From Octadecabacter antarcticus 307 (GTDB taxonomy: Bacteria > Pseudomonadota > Alphaproteobacteria > Rhodobacterales > Rhodobacteraceae), in contig NC_020911.1 in assembly GCF_000155675.2 (NCBI RefSeq), positions 3,834,501 through 3,898,500 of the forward strand: a stretch of DNA of 64,000 nt. The letters run 5' to 3'. The notes under the pieces are model-generated. The model had not been told where the DNA came from, made no database searches, and saw nothing but the letters and a program-made list of their open reading frames with translations. Shown here in pieces: positions 9,246 through 16,671 of the stretch; position 1 is the stretch's first letter, and every line of letters starts with the position of its first letter. Both the position numbers and the translations under genes were made by a program.

Positions 9246-9286
9246 CGTTGCCCAGCAGGCGATTGCGTAGCAATCTGCCGAGAGGG
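9246..9286 (+). repeat. palindromic mini-element, copy 5
   Basis: A 41-bp forward copy has head CGTTGCCCAGCAG, stem GATTGC-GTA-GCAATC and tail CCGAGAGGG. It is preceded by ATC. It lies between IS110 and IS481 remnants, so the interrupted sequence is not known. Confidence 0.8.
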
Positions 9287-9315
9287 GGGCAGCGGTCAAA
9301 ACCGCGCAAACAGGC

Positions 9316-9355
9316 CCCTCTCATTGATTGCCTTGCAACCAACTGCCGGGCAGCG
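9316..9355 (-). repeat. palindromic mini-element, copy 6
   Basis: A reversed 40-bp copy reads, in head-first orientation, CGCTGCCCGGCAG, stem TTGGTTGC-AAG-GCAATCAA (one G:T pair) and tail TGAGAGGG. It is 29 bp from copy 5 and points towards it. Confidence 0.8.
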
Positions 9356-9475
9356 GGAACACATGACTGCTTCTGACAAATGCACAAATCTGATCAAAAA
9401 TGTCTTGCTATGCAGGAGCCTCAACACAGCACTTTGCATATGCGAGAGCTCAGGTCCCCCAAAAAAATGCAGACG

Positions 9476-10491
9476 TTAGCTGTCACATCCAGTGAGGTAG
9501 TAGGGGCTTTTCTTAAACAACTCTGGTTTGAGTTTGTGCCAGTCTTTCATGGCCTGCGAGGGCGTTTTGCTCTGCAGAACAGACTGCGGGAGTTGTCGAT
9601 TATAGAGCAAGACATAACGGTGCATCGTCGCATTAAGGTCTTCCCCTGATCGGAAGTGATGGCTTTGAAGGACATCCTCTATACGCCCGTTGAACCGCTC
9701 AACCATGCCGTTGGTTTGAGGCGATTGTGGTGGTGTCAAACGGTGCTCGATGCCGAGTTCGGTGCACAGCTTGTCAAACTCATGTTTGCCGGTCGCGGCA
9801 CGCTTGCGCAGGCCAAAGAGGCGGTCAGTGAACTCCTTCCCATTATCCATTGCCCGGCAGGGTATTGCGCAGCAATATCCCGAGAGGGGGTAAGAATGGT
9901 GCGAATGTGCAGCGGACAAGCGCGCTCAAGGTCACGTAGGAAACGTCGGGCATTGGCGGCAGTTTTGTTGCTATAGATACCAATGAACACCCACCGCGTG
10001 GCGCGATCGATGGCGACAAACAAGTAGCGGCGTGATGTCTCATCGGCCATTTGCGGCAGATATTTAACGTCAATGTGGATGTATCCGAGCTCATAAGCCT
10101 TGAAGGCGCTGTGCTTTGGCTTCGCCTCTTTGACCTTCAGGTCGCGCAGATTACCCACCCCATGACGACGCAAGCATCGATCCAAGCCCGAGCGTGAAAC
10201 GTTCGGATTCAGAAACTCCCGGACCACTGCAAGTAAGTCATCAAGTGACACCAAAAGCGTCTTACGCAACGCCACCGCAACAAACTCCTGCGCTGGCGTG
10301 AGCGTCGTTTGCAAGCGATGTGGCGTGTGACTGCGGTCTTCGACACCGTCGCGGTGTCGCCACTTCAAAACGGTCTGCTCAGAGATGCCGTAGCGTTCAC
10401 CCACCATCCAGGCCGGATCGTCGCTGGCTTGAATGGCGGCTCTAATCTTTGGTGTCGTCGTCGCTTGACTATGCAGTCGAATGAGCATCAC
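9476..10491 (-). pseudogene. IS481-family transposase, broken by one mini-insertion
   Basis: The N-terminal half (from 10491) has the IS481 helix-turn-helix (GERYGISEQTVLKWRHRDGV) and the first catalytic Asp region (YIHIDVKYLPQM). The C-terminal half is in another frame (DNGKEFTDRLFG, then PPQSPQTNGMVERFNGRIED with the final Glu of the DDE triad). The two halves are separated by a 41-bp mini-element at 9848-9888. Removing it gives RTILTDNGKEF without any other change, so the element alone inactivates this otherwise intact gene. Confidence 0.9.
9848..9888 (+). repeat. palindromic mini-element, copy 7 (in IS481)
   Basis: This is the cleanest copy. The IS481 sequence CCCATTATC|GGTAAG is split by 41 bp with head CATTGCCCGGCAG, stem GGGTATTGC-GCA-GCAATATCCC (one bulged A) and tail CGAGAGGG. 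It is preceded by ATC. No target duplication is seen. Confidence 0.92.
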
Positions 10492-10835
10492 GTTTCTCCT
10501 TCCGAATGTCCTCTAAGACCGATCTTGCCATGAAAAAGGCCGAACGCCGAGGGTCAATGTGATCATCCGGGATGGAACAGTTAGATGCAACGAAAGTGTG
10601 TGAGAATTGCGAACCGATGTTTTCAGGCGAGGGTCTCCGGCCAAACGCTCAAACTGAATGTTTCGATCTCCAATCCAAAACTAAGTTTGCGCAGCGAAAT
10701 TAGCTTAAAGCCTATAAAGCTGGCAGCGAGCGCCAAGATTGCGCATTTTCGAGGCAAAACGCGCAGAAAGGACCATCAAAGTGGTCTTTTTCCTTCTAGT
10801 ATCGCTGTTTTGAGAGTTGGGTTACAAATTGATCA
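10492..10835. other. IS481 upstream flank and znuB 3' flank
   Basis: No convincing gene. The first part is the upstream end of the IS481 copy. The rest is AT-richer sequence before the convergent end of znuB. A 116-codon plus-strand frame here overlaps znuB and looks random. Confidence 0.5.
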
Positions 10836-11630
10836 TCAGCTGGATGCTCGGACACTGCCTGCGATGCTGAGCGCTGCAAATATTATGGCGGCTACGCAGA
10901 CAATTGACGGTCCTGCTGGTGTGTCAAAGATATAGGCCGCCCGCAGCCCGACCAAGGCCGAGACACTGCCGATGCCTGCGGCCACCAAAGCCATGTTTTC
11001 GGGTGTACGGCTCAGGGGTCTCGCGGCGGCGGCAGGGATGATCAGCATCGCAGCGATCAGTAACACACCTACGACCTTGATCGCGACAGCGACCGTGATG
11101 GCCAACGCAAGCGTCAGGACAAGTTGTTCGCGCTTTGGATCGATCCCGCTGGCATATGCAAGATCTTCATTTAGCGTCGCGGTCAGAAGCGCCGACCAGC
11201 GCCACCCGATGAGCGCCACAACAAGGGCTGCACCACCCCAAATGACAGTCAGGTCCAAACGCGACACGGCCAGAATATCACCGAAAAGATAAGCCATCAG
11301 GTCAATCCGGATACCCGACAGGAACGACACAGCTACCAATCCAAAGGCCAGCGCTGAATGGGCGAGAACACCCAAGAGCGTGTCCATCGCATATCCCCGC
11401 CCCGTCAGCAGGTTCACCGTCAGTGCCATCAGTAATGCGATGACCATGGCCCCCGCAAAGACCGAAATCGACAGGGCCAGTGACAGGGCCACGCCTAAAA
11501 TCGCAGCATGCGCCGTCGCGTCGCCAAAATAGGCCATTCGACGCCAAACGACGAAACATCCCAGTGGGGCTGCCGCAAGTGCGACACCAATCCCGGCCAG
11601 CGTGGCGCGCATCATGAAATCATCCAGCAT
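10836..11630 (-). CDS. znuB: zinc ABC transporter permease ZnuB
   Basis: This 264-residue, strongly hydrophobic protein of the ABC-3 permease family has about eight membrane segments and the expected APLGCFVVWRRMAYFGDATAHAA-type N-terminal region. It forms the inner-membrane channel for high-affinity zinc import. Its ATG overlaps the znuC stop (TAATG), so translation is coupled to the ATPase. The locus order zur-znuC-znuB with divergent znuA is standard. Confidence 0.94.
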   Translation of the reverse strand: MLDDFMMRATLAGIGVALAAAPLGCFVVWRRMAYFGDATAHAAILGVALSLALSISVFAGAMVIALLMALTVNLLTGRGYAMDTLLGVLAHSALAFGLVAVSFLSGIRIDLMAYLFGDILAVSRLDLTVIWGGAALVVALIGWRWSALLTATLNEDLAYASGIDPKREQLVLTLALAITVAVAIKVVGVLLIAAMLIIPAAAARPLSRTPENMALVAAGIGSVSALVGLRAAYIFDTPAGPSIVCVAAIIFAALSIAGSVRASS

Positions 11631-12400
11631 TATTCTGCGGTCTCCATATGGTCGTGGGGATGATCATGCCCGTGTCCAGCACAATGCTCGTCATCATGCC
11701 CGTGATCATGATCGTGACGATAAAGCGCCAGCGCCCCCATTGTACCCGACCCGAAGAGCGCGCGGTATTCCGGGGCCGAGGCGACAACCTCTGGCGTCCC
11801 TTCGCAGCAGACATGACCGTTGAGGCAGATCACTCGGTCTGACGCGCTCATGACCACGTGCAATTCGTGGCTAATCATCAGAACAGCGCAGCCGGATTCA
11901 CGCCGCACAGTCTCAATCTGACGGTAAAAAGCAGCGGATCCCGGTTGATCTAGGCCCTGCGTTGCTTCGTCCAGCAGCAGAAGTTGGGGTTTGCCGATTA
12001 GCGCGCGGGCCAAAAGTACGCGCTGGAACTGTCCGCCTGAAAGCCGCGACATTTGCGCGTCTGACAGGTTTGGCACACCCGCTTGAGCAAGCGCGCCATC
12101 AATGTTCGTGCGCGCGACCCCATCTGGAAGTGCGAGAAACCGCGCGACGGTCATCGGGAGTGTTGGGTCGATGTGCAACCGCTGCGGGACATAGCCCAAA
12201 CGTAAATCGGACCTGCGTGTAACCCGACCCCGCGCAGGATTGACCGCGCCAATGATGGAGCGCAACAAGCTGGTTTTGCCAGAGCCGTTCGGCCCGACAA
12301 TGGTCACGATTTCACCTAGTTCAACACTAAGTGATACGTGCGACAAGACGGTTTTCGAGCCATAGCTGATGCTTAGGTCATCGACACAAACGAGGCTCAC
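11630..12400 (-). CDS. znuC: zinc ABC transporter ATP-binding protein ZnuC
   Basis: The 256-residue ATPase has Walker A GPNGSGKTSLL, signature LSGGQFQRVLLARAL and Walker B LLLLDEATQGLD. It energises the ZnuB permease. The last 30 or so residues are a His/Asp-rich tail (HDHDHGHDDEHCAGHGHDH) that can bind zinc, in addition to the His-rich loop of ZnuA. The start overlaps zur by 4 bp. Confidence 0.95.
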   Translation of the reverse strand: MSLVCVDDLSISYGSKTVLSHVSLSVELGEIVTIVGPNGSGKTSLLRSIIGAVNPARGRVTRRSDLRLGYVPQRLHIDPTLPMTVARFLALPDGVARTNIDGALAQAGVPNLSDAQMSRLSGGQFQRVLLARALIGKPQLLLLDEATQGLDQPGSAAFYRQIETVRRESGCAVLMISHELHVVMSASDRVICLNGHVCCEGTPEVVASAPEYRALFGSGTMGALALYRHDHDHGHDDEHCAGHGHDHPHDHMETAE

Positions 12401-12915
12401 GCGTCAGCCTCTTCGGCACAACTGGGACAAACGCCTTCGGCTTCAACCACAGTGCGCTCAATCCGAAACCCCGTCGCACGGGCGGCAGCACCTAGGGCAC
12501 CTCGGGCAGGGGAAGATTGCGCCTCAGCAACCGCGTCGCACAAACGGCAGATCATGAATGCGGGCGCATGGGGCGCATGGGGATGGGCACAGGCGATAAA
12601 TGCATTGAGCCGTTCGATTTTGTGCGCGAGACCATTGGTCACAAGGAAGTCGAGTGCGCGGTAGGCAACAGGCGGCTGTGATCCGAACCCGTCATCACGT
12701 AATCGGTCGAGAATAACATAGGCCCCAAGCGCGCGGTGTTCTTGCAACAATATCTCCAACACCTTGCGGCGTACCGGCGTGAAGCGGAGCCCTTCGCCGC
12801 TGCAGCGCGCTTCGGCCGCCGACAGCCCATCTACGACGCAAGTGGCATGATCGTGGTGCGCAAACCCGACTGGCGGGGTCACGTCTTCTGGGGCGACGGG
12901 AGAACCACTTGTCAT
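12397..12915 (-). CDS. zur: Fur-family zinc uptake regulator Zur
   Basis: The 172-residue protein has a Fur-type winged helix (RFTPVRRKVLEILLQEHRALGAY), a HPHAP segment, and Cys pairs (CRLCD and CPSC) for the structural zinc. It is longer than average at the N-terminus. It heads the zur-znuC-znuB operon and is divergent from znuA, so it probably represses both sides from the shared 56-bp gap. Confidence 0.93.
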   Translation of the reverse strand: MTSGSPVAPEDVTPPVGFAHHDHATCVVDGLSAAEARCSGEGLRFTPVRRKVLEILLQEHRALGAYVILDRLRDDGFGSQPPVAYRALDFLVTNGLAHKIERLNAFIACAHPHAPHAPAFMICRLCDAVAEAQSSPARGALGAAARATGFRIERTVVEAEGVCPSCAEEADA

Positions 12916-12957
12916 GTTATTACATTTCCTTTAAGAAAGCTGTAATGTTATATAATC
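12911..12957. promoter_or_regulatory. candidate Zur operators between zur and znuA
   Basis: The divergent gap is AT-rich in an otherwise GC-balanced region. It holds two dyad-like AT-rich sites, ATGTTATTACAT at 12914-12925 (overlapping the zur start) and TAATGTTATATAATCA at 12942-12957. The second resembles the ATGTTATA-type sites of alphaproteobacterial Zur proteins. Position and partner genes support the assignment; binding is inferred. Confidence 0.6.
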
Positions 12958-12971
12958 ACATGGAGGACTCA

Positions 12972-13985
12972 ATGTCCAGAACGCTCCTGCCGCTCTCACT
13001 TTTTACCGCCCTGATGGGCGGAACTGCCCTAGCGGAGGTGCCCCGCGTGGCAGCCGACATCGCGCCAGTCCATTCGCTCGTGGCACGCGTCATGGATGGC
13101 ATTGGAACGCCTGATCTGATCGTCCAGCCCGGTGGCAGCCCGCATGAATATTCGCTCCGTCCTTCCGAAGCGGAAGCCCTTCAAGAGGCTGATCTGGTGT
13201 TCTGGGTCAGCCCTGATCTGACGCCCTGGTTGGGCGATGCAATCGTGACCCTAGCCACAAACGCATCAGTAACAGAGCTGCTGGAAGCCGAAGGTACAAT
13301 CGAGTTGGAGATGCGGGAAGGAGCATTATTCGAGGTCCATGAGCACGGCGAGGACGAACATGAAGGCGCCGATCATGAGGGCGAAGACCATGCAGATCAT
13401 ACCGAAGACGAACACGAGGAACATGACGATCATGCTGAGGAAGAAGCCGGCCATGAGGGCCATGACGACCACGGTGCGCATGACCCTCACGCGTGGCTTT
13501 CGCCACTCAACGCCGCAACTTGGCTCAATGTGATCGCGAGCCAGCTTTCCGCCGCCGATCCTGAAAATGCTGGTGCCTACTTTGCCAATGCTGCCACAGG
13601 CCGCGCCGAACTCGACAAACTGACCATCGACATCAACGATATGCTGGAGCCAGTGCGTGGTGGGCAGTTCATCGTCTTTCACGATGCCTATCAGTATTTC
13701 GAATCCGCTTTTGAATTCATAGCTTCTGGTGCAATTTCGATCAGCGACGCCTCTGATCCGAGCCCGGCCAGGATTGCCGAAATTCGCGCAAGGATTGCTG
13801 CTGAGGGCATCGACTGCGTGCTGGCAGAGCCGCAGTTCAACGCAGGTCTTGTCGCTACGGTGATGGACGGAACGGAAGCAGCAACAGGTATTCTTGACCC
13901 GTTGGGATCTAATCTTGAGCCGGGGCTCGCGCTCTATCCCCAACTCATGCGCAATCTTGCGTCAACCCTTGTGGAATGCCTGTGA
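12972..13985 (+). CDS. znuA: zinc ABC transporter periplasmic zinc-binding protein ZnuA
   Basis: I chose the ATG at 12972 because a TGGAGGA site precedes it and a signal peptide follows (SRTLLPLSLFTALMGGTALA). The mature protein is a cluster A-I metal-binding protein with the first zinc ligand in PGGSPHEYSLRPS, a long His/Asp/Glu-rich loop (about residues 120-175) and later ligands in DPHAWLSP and VFHDAYQYFE. It delivers zinc to ZnuBC. It is divergent from zur. Confidence 0.95.
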   Translation: MSRTLLPLSLFTALMGGTALAEVPRVAADIAPVHSLVARVMDGIGTPDLIVQPGGSPHEYSLRPSEAEALQEADLVFWVSPDLTPWLGDAIVTLATNASVTELLEAEGTIELEMREGALFEVHEHGEDEHEGADHEGEDHADHTEDEHEEHDDHAEEEAGHEGHDDHGAHDPHAWLSPLNAATWLNVIASQLSAADPENAGAYFANAATGRAELDKLTIDINDMLEPVRGGQFIVFHDAYQYFESAFEFIASGAISISDASDPSPARIAEIRARIAAEGIDCVLAEPQFNAGLVATVMDGTEAATGILDPLGSNLEPGLALYPQLMRNLASTLVECL

Positions 13986-14594
13986 CCAGAACATTTAGTG
14001 GAACCATAGTGGGACTTCGCGGATAGTCTTGACCACATTTTTTGGGTGATGTGTCTCAGCGGTAATGCTGGGGCACATCCCCATATCTTCGTCACAGCCT
14101 GAACAGGATTTCTGGTCCCCGAAGACCGAAGACTTAGCGGGCTGCATATTTTCTGGACCTTTGACACATTCACGTCCTTTTTTTGTTGATACCCTCAATC
14201 TCGAAAGGGAAAGTGTTGGATGCCTCGGCAACGAAGATGGCGCAGAACCCGTTGCGACAAAGTCGGATGTTCTCCCGGACAGCAGCCGCAACATCTTTCT
14301 GGCCTCATTAGCCCTCCCGGACTCTTGCACAATCCAAGTCATCCCTCATGAACTATCGACGGCATCGGAGCGGTTCTGGTCATTCGAGCAGGACGGTCTT
14401 GTGCGTAGATATGGTCAGAACGAAACATGTGGCTGCGGTCATACCCACGGGTCCAGCATCGACGAAGTCTGCGCGCTGTGTTCAAGATGGGATGCCTTGG
14501 CACTTGCGGCAGCATCGCAATTAGACCCTGCACGGACGCGCTGTGAACCGGCCCGGCTTTACCGGAGGGCAAAACTCTCGGAGAATTGCCCGTT
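13986..14594. other. 609-bp gap between znuA and the IS3 remnant
   Basis: Long frames exist on both strands (for example a 215-codon plus-strand frame from 14065), but none shows a recognisable domain and they run antisense to each other. I see no confident gene. The right part is presumably the upstream end of the IS3 element. Confidence 0.45.
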
Positions 14595-14936
14595 ATGGAA
14601 CAGACACAAAAGAAGAAGACCTCGAAGCCGTATTCACCTGAGTTCCGCGAGCGTGCGGTTCGGCTGCTTATGGAACACCGCGATGAATATCAGAGCGAAG
14701 CTGCGGCGCTGACGGCGATCGCGGGTAAATTGGGTTGTTCGCCGGACAGCCTTCGCGTTTGGGCCCGTCAGGTCCAGCGCGATGGCGGCGAACGGCCAGA
14801 GCCTACCAGCGCTGAGAAGGCGCGGATCAAGGAACTTGAGCGTGAGAACCGCGAACTGCGTCAAGCCAATGAGATTTTGCGTAAGGCGTCGGCGTATTTT
14901 GCACAGGCGGAGCTCGACCGCCCGTTTCGCAAATGA
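14595..14936 (+). CDS. IS3-family transposase OrfA
   Basis: The 113-residue protein has the IS3 OrfA helix-turn-helix (YSPEFRERAVRLLMEH, then LGCSPDSLRVWARQ) and a C-terminal leucine-zipper region (RIKELERENRELRQANEIL). It would bind the IS ends. It appears intact, but its partner orfB is truncated, so the element cannot move by itself. The ATG at 14595 is preferred over an upstream TTG. Confidence 0.9.
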   Translation: MEQTQKKKTSKPYSPEFRERAVRLLMEHRDEYQSEAAALTAIAGKLGCSPDSLRVWARQVQRDGGERPEPTSAEKARIKELERENRELRQANEILRKASAYFAQAELDRPFRK

Positions 14937-15081
14937 TGGATTTCATTGCGGAAAGCCGAGAGGCACTTGGGGTCGAGCCAATCTGCAGGGCGCTGCAGTT
15001 TGCCCCTTCCACTTATTATGACCGGCGCGCCATCGCGCGTGATCCTGAGCGGGCGTCAGCTCGTGCCAAGTCTGAGGCGGC
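14933..15081 (+). pseudogene. IS3-family transposase OrfB, 5' fragment
   Basis: OrfB starts with an ATGA overlap with orfA, the usual IS3 arrangement. It reads FIAESREALGVEPICRAL and APSTYYDRR, then stops matching at about 15081, where the sequence passes into an IS1182-like gene read from the other strand. A GCGGC at the junction fits both sequences. The catalytic DDE domain is absent. Confidence 0.85.
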
Positions 15082-15696
15082 ACCAAATGCAGCGTCATCT
15101 AGAACGCCAAGATATTCCATCACAGCGCGCGGTGCTTGTGATGGGTCGATCGCGCTGTGATCCCAATCGGTCTTCGGTGTTGAGTTCTGCTTGTTAGCGT
15201 CAGCTTCGATCAAACTGGCATCTGCCGCAAAGCGCTGGCCACTCACCAAACCCTCCGCCATGCATCGCGCCACAGTCGTTTCAAACAAGTGACGCAGCAG
15301 ATCGCTGTCGCGGAAACGACCATGCACTGCCCGGCAGTGGTTTGCTTGCAAACCATGAGAGGGGCGGTTCTTGGAGAATGTCGAATGATTGGGCACGTTG
15401 TCGCTCAGATCCAGTCGACAGAACCAGCGGTAAGCAAGGTTCAGGTGAACCTCTTCACAGAGGCGACGTTCAGACCTGATGCCGAGGCAATATCCCACCA
15501 ACAGCATGCGAATAAGCAGTTCCGGATCAATCGAAGGACGGCCTGTATGGCTGTAGAAATCGGTGAGATGTTGGCGAATGCCGGACAGGTCGATAAACCG
15601 CTCAATGGATCGCAGCAGATGATCTTGAGGAACGTGATCGTCGATCGAAAACTCATAAAACAACGCGCCTTGTGCCTCTTGTTTCGGTCCCAACAT
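15077..15696 (-). pseudogene. IS1182-like transposase, truncated, carrying an in-frame mini-element
   Basis: The minus-strand protein begins MLGPKQEAQGALFYEFS and has the N-terminal IS1182-type features (HLLRSIERFIDLSGIR, GRPSIDPELLIRMLLVGY, NLAYRWFCRLDL, GQRFAADASLIEADAN). The C-terminal half is missing because the gene joins the IS3 remnant near 15081. A 39-bp mini-element at 15325-15363 adds 13 residues between KNR and HGRFRDS without breaking the frame. Confidence 0.88.
15325..15363 (+). repeat. palindromic mini-element, copy 8 (in frame in IS1182-like gene)
   Basis: The copy has head CACTGCCCGGCAG, perfect stem TGGTTTGC-TT-GCAAACCA and tail ATGAGAGGG. At 39 bp it is a multiple of three. 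The host frame stays open through it and gains 13 residues. The flank before the head is ATG rather than ATC or GTC. Confidence 0.9.
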
Positions 15697-15774
15697 CGCA
15701 ATTACCCCTTGTTGTCAGGAACAATTGAATCAGGGGCCAAGCCTCAAATCAACAAGAGTTTTTCAACAAAATAG
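15697..15774. mobile_element. end of the IS1182-like copy
   Basis: The non-coding end upstream of the transposase finishes with TTTTTCAACAAAAT near 15763-15776. The same short terminus occurs at 7781-7794 and, in the other direction, at 27894. Confidence 0.55.
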
Positions 15775-16181
15775 GCCGGAAGAGGCCGTTCACTGCACCG
15801 GGCACGGACGTCTGCAACTCAAAATGAGTTGCTAGCTGGCGCGACACGCACCGCGCCAGCTAAAACAACTTACTTGGACGCCATCTTTTACGCCGCTGTG
15901 CTAACAGCGGCGTCAAGCTCACCACCTGCCGCCGCCGCCGCTTAGGGGCGGTCGTCTGGACTTAGCCACTGCCTTCTGTTGAAGTCGAAGCTGCGTGGAA
16001 CGCCAAGGTTTTCAGACGCTTGATGAAAGGCCACGCCCAATGCATGTGGCGACGGCAAATCTGACACGGAAACTGGTCCACCAACTCCATGAAATTCACT
16101 TTCACCGCACTCTTGATCTTCACTTTTCTCAAAGAAGGGCAGAACGTCATCCCAGCCCTATCCAGCACAACCCCGCTCTTT
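15775..16181. other. non-coding stretch with three adjacent hairpins
   Basis: No gene is recognised; an 82-codon minus-strand frame (15962-16210) has no known domain. Three perfect hairpins occur within 100 bp: GCAACTC/GAGTTGC at 15814-15832, TAGCTGGCGCG/CGCGCCAGCTA at 15833-15862, and CGCCGCTGT/ACAGCGGCG at 15891-15912. Confidence 0.6.
15814..15912. repeat. cluster of three perfect hairpins
   Basis: Stems of 7, 11 and 9 bp have loops of 5, 8 and 4 nt. The first two are directly adjacent. No T-tract follows, so ordinary intrinsic termination is not the obvious explanation. It could be an IS end, a folded RNA or a pair of terminators. Confidence 0.65.
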
Positions 16182-16553
16182 TCATCCATTGAAATCTTGG
16201 GGTTGGCCACGCATATGAGTTATCCCGTTAATTGACCCAGTGCCTCCCATCCCCTTTCCACGTGGCTGAAACAGGCGGCGATTGTTGAGGAAAGGCTCAG
16301 GTTCGAAGTTTAAGCACCAGTTCACCTTGGGGTTATCGTAAAGCATCGAATAGCCGAGCGGCACAGGTATGAAAGGGCTTCTGTCTTTTCCACCGGCTTC
16401 GAGCAAAAGTACTTTATGCTCGGCTTCACCCAGTCGTCTAGCGACGACACAAACTGCAGAGCCAGCACCAGCCAAAATATGGGCAAATTCAGTGACCGCC
16501 CCGTTTATTACACGCCTCACATTTATTTTCATTTTCTGCGGCCGACTTGGCAT
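16182..16553 (-). pseudogene. GMC oxidoreductase (choline-dehydrogenase-like), N-terminal fragment
   Basis: The minus-strand frame matches the start of GMC flavoenzymes: a degraded dinucleotide-binding loop (GAGSAVCVVARRL, where a G-x-GSAG is usual), HKVLLLEAGG, then NNRRLFQPRGKGMGGTGSING and MRGQPQDF. It stops there; about 400 further residues are absent. It is a remnant left beside the IS cluster. Confidence 0.82.
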
Positions 16554-16579
16554 AGACTTGCTACACGCTCTAAACTCTG

Positions 16580-16600
16580 AAATCTGACGATGTCAGATTT
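16580..16600. promoter_or_regulatory. 21-bp perfect dyad upstream of the regulator gene
   Basis: AAATCTGAC-gat-GTCAGATTT is a perfect 9-bp inverted repeat about 70 bp before the regulator start. It partly overlaps the TTGGACATTTT arm described next. It is a plausible operator; no protein can be assigned from sequence. Confidence 0.5.
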
Positions 16601-16656
16601 GGACATTTTTGCTGTTTGCCGACACGCCACGATCCTTAGACTACTAAAATGTCCAA
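16599..16656. promoter_or_regulatory. spaced inverted repeat TTGGACATTTT...AAAATGTCCAA
   Basis: Two perfect 11-bp arms at 16599-16609 and 16646-16656 face each other across 36 bp and end 15 bp before the regulator ATG. The half-site TTGGAC(A/T)TT recurs as a 17-bp palindrome at 19946-19962 in front of the transporter genes. Autoregulation by the 16672 protein is inferred. Confidence 0.55.
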
Positions 16657-16671
16657 CATGGATTATTACAG

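Larger units (their letters stand above)
9109..9475. other. non-coding IS flank holding two mini-elements
   Basis: No gene is visible. The stretch holds the downstream flank of IS110 and two full mini-elements in opposite orientation at 9246-9286 and 9316-9355, then the flank of the IS481 copy. Confidence 0.6.

Noticed and set aside
9246..9355. Possible short CRISPR array
   Set aside because: The two repeats face each other, the middle of each repeat is palindromic and variable, and no regular spacers exist; they belong to the dispersed mini-element family.
10585..10935. 116-codon plus-strand frame before znuB
   Set aside because: It overlaps the 3' end of znuB on the other strand and resembles no protein; it lies in IS481 flank.
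14065..14712. 215-codon frame upstream of the IS3 remnant
   Set aside because: No domain is recognisable, it runs into IS3 orfA in another frame, and antisense frames of similar quality exist.
15833..15862. Integron attC site
   Set aside because: The palindrome is perfect and lacks the RYYYAAC and GTTRRRY core sites in the right places, and no integron integrase is nearby.
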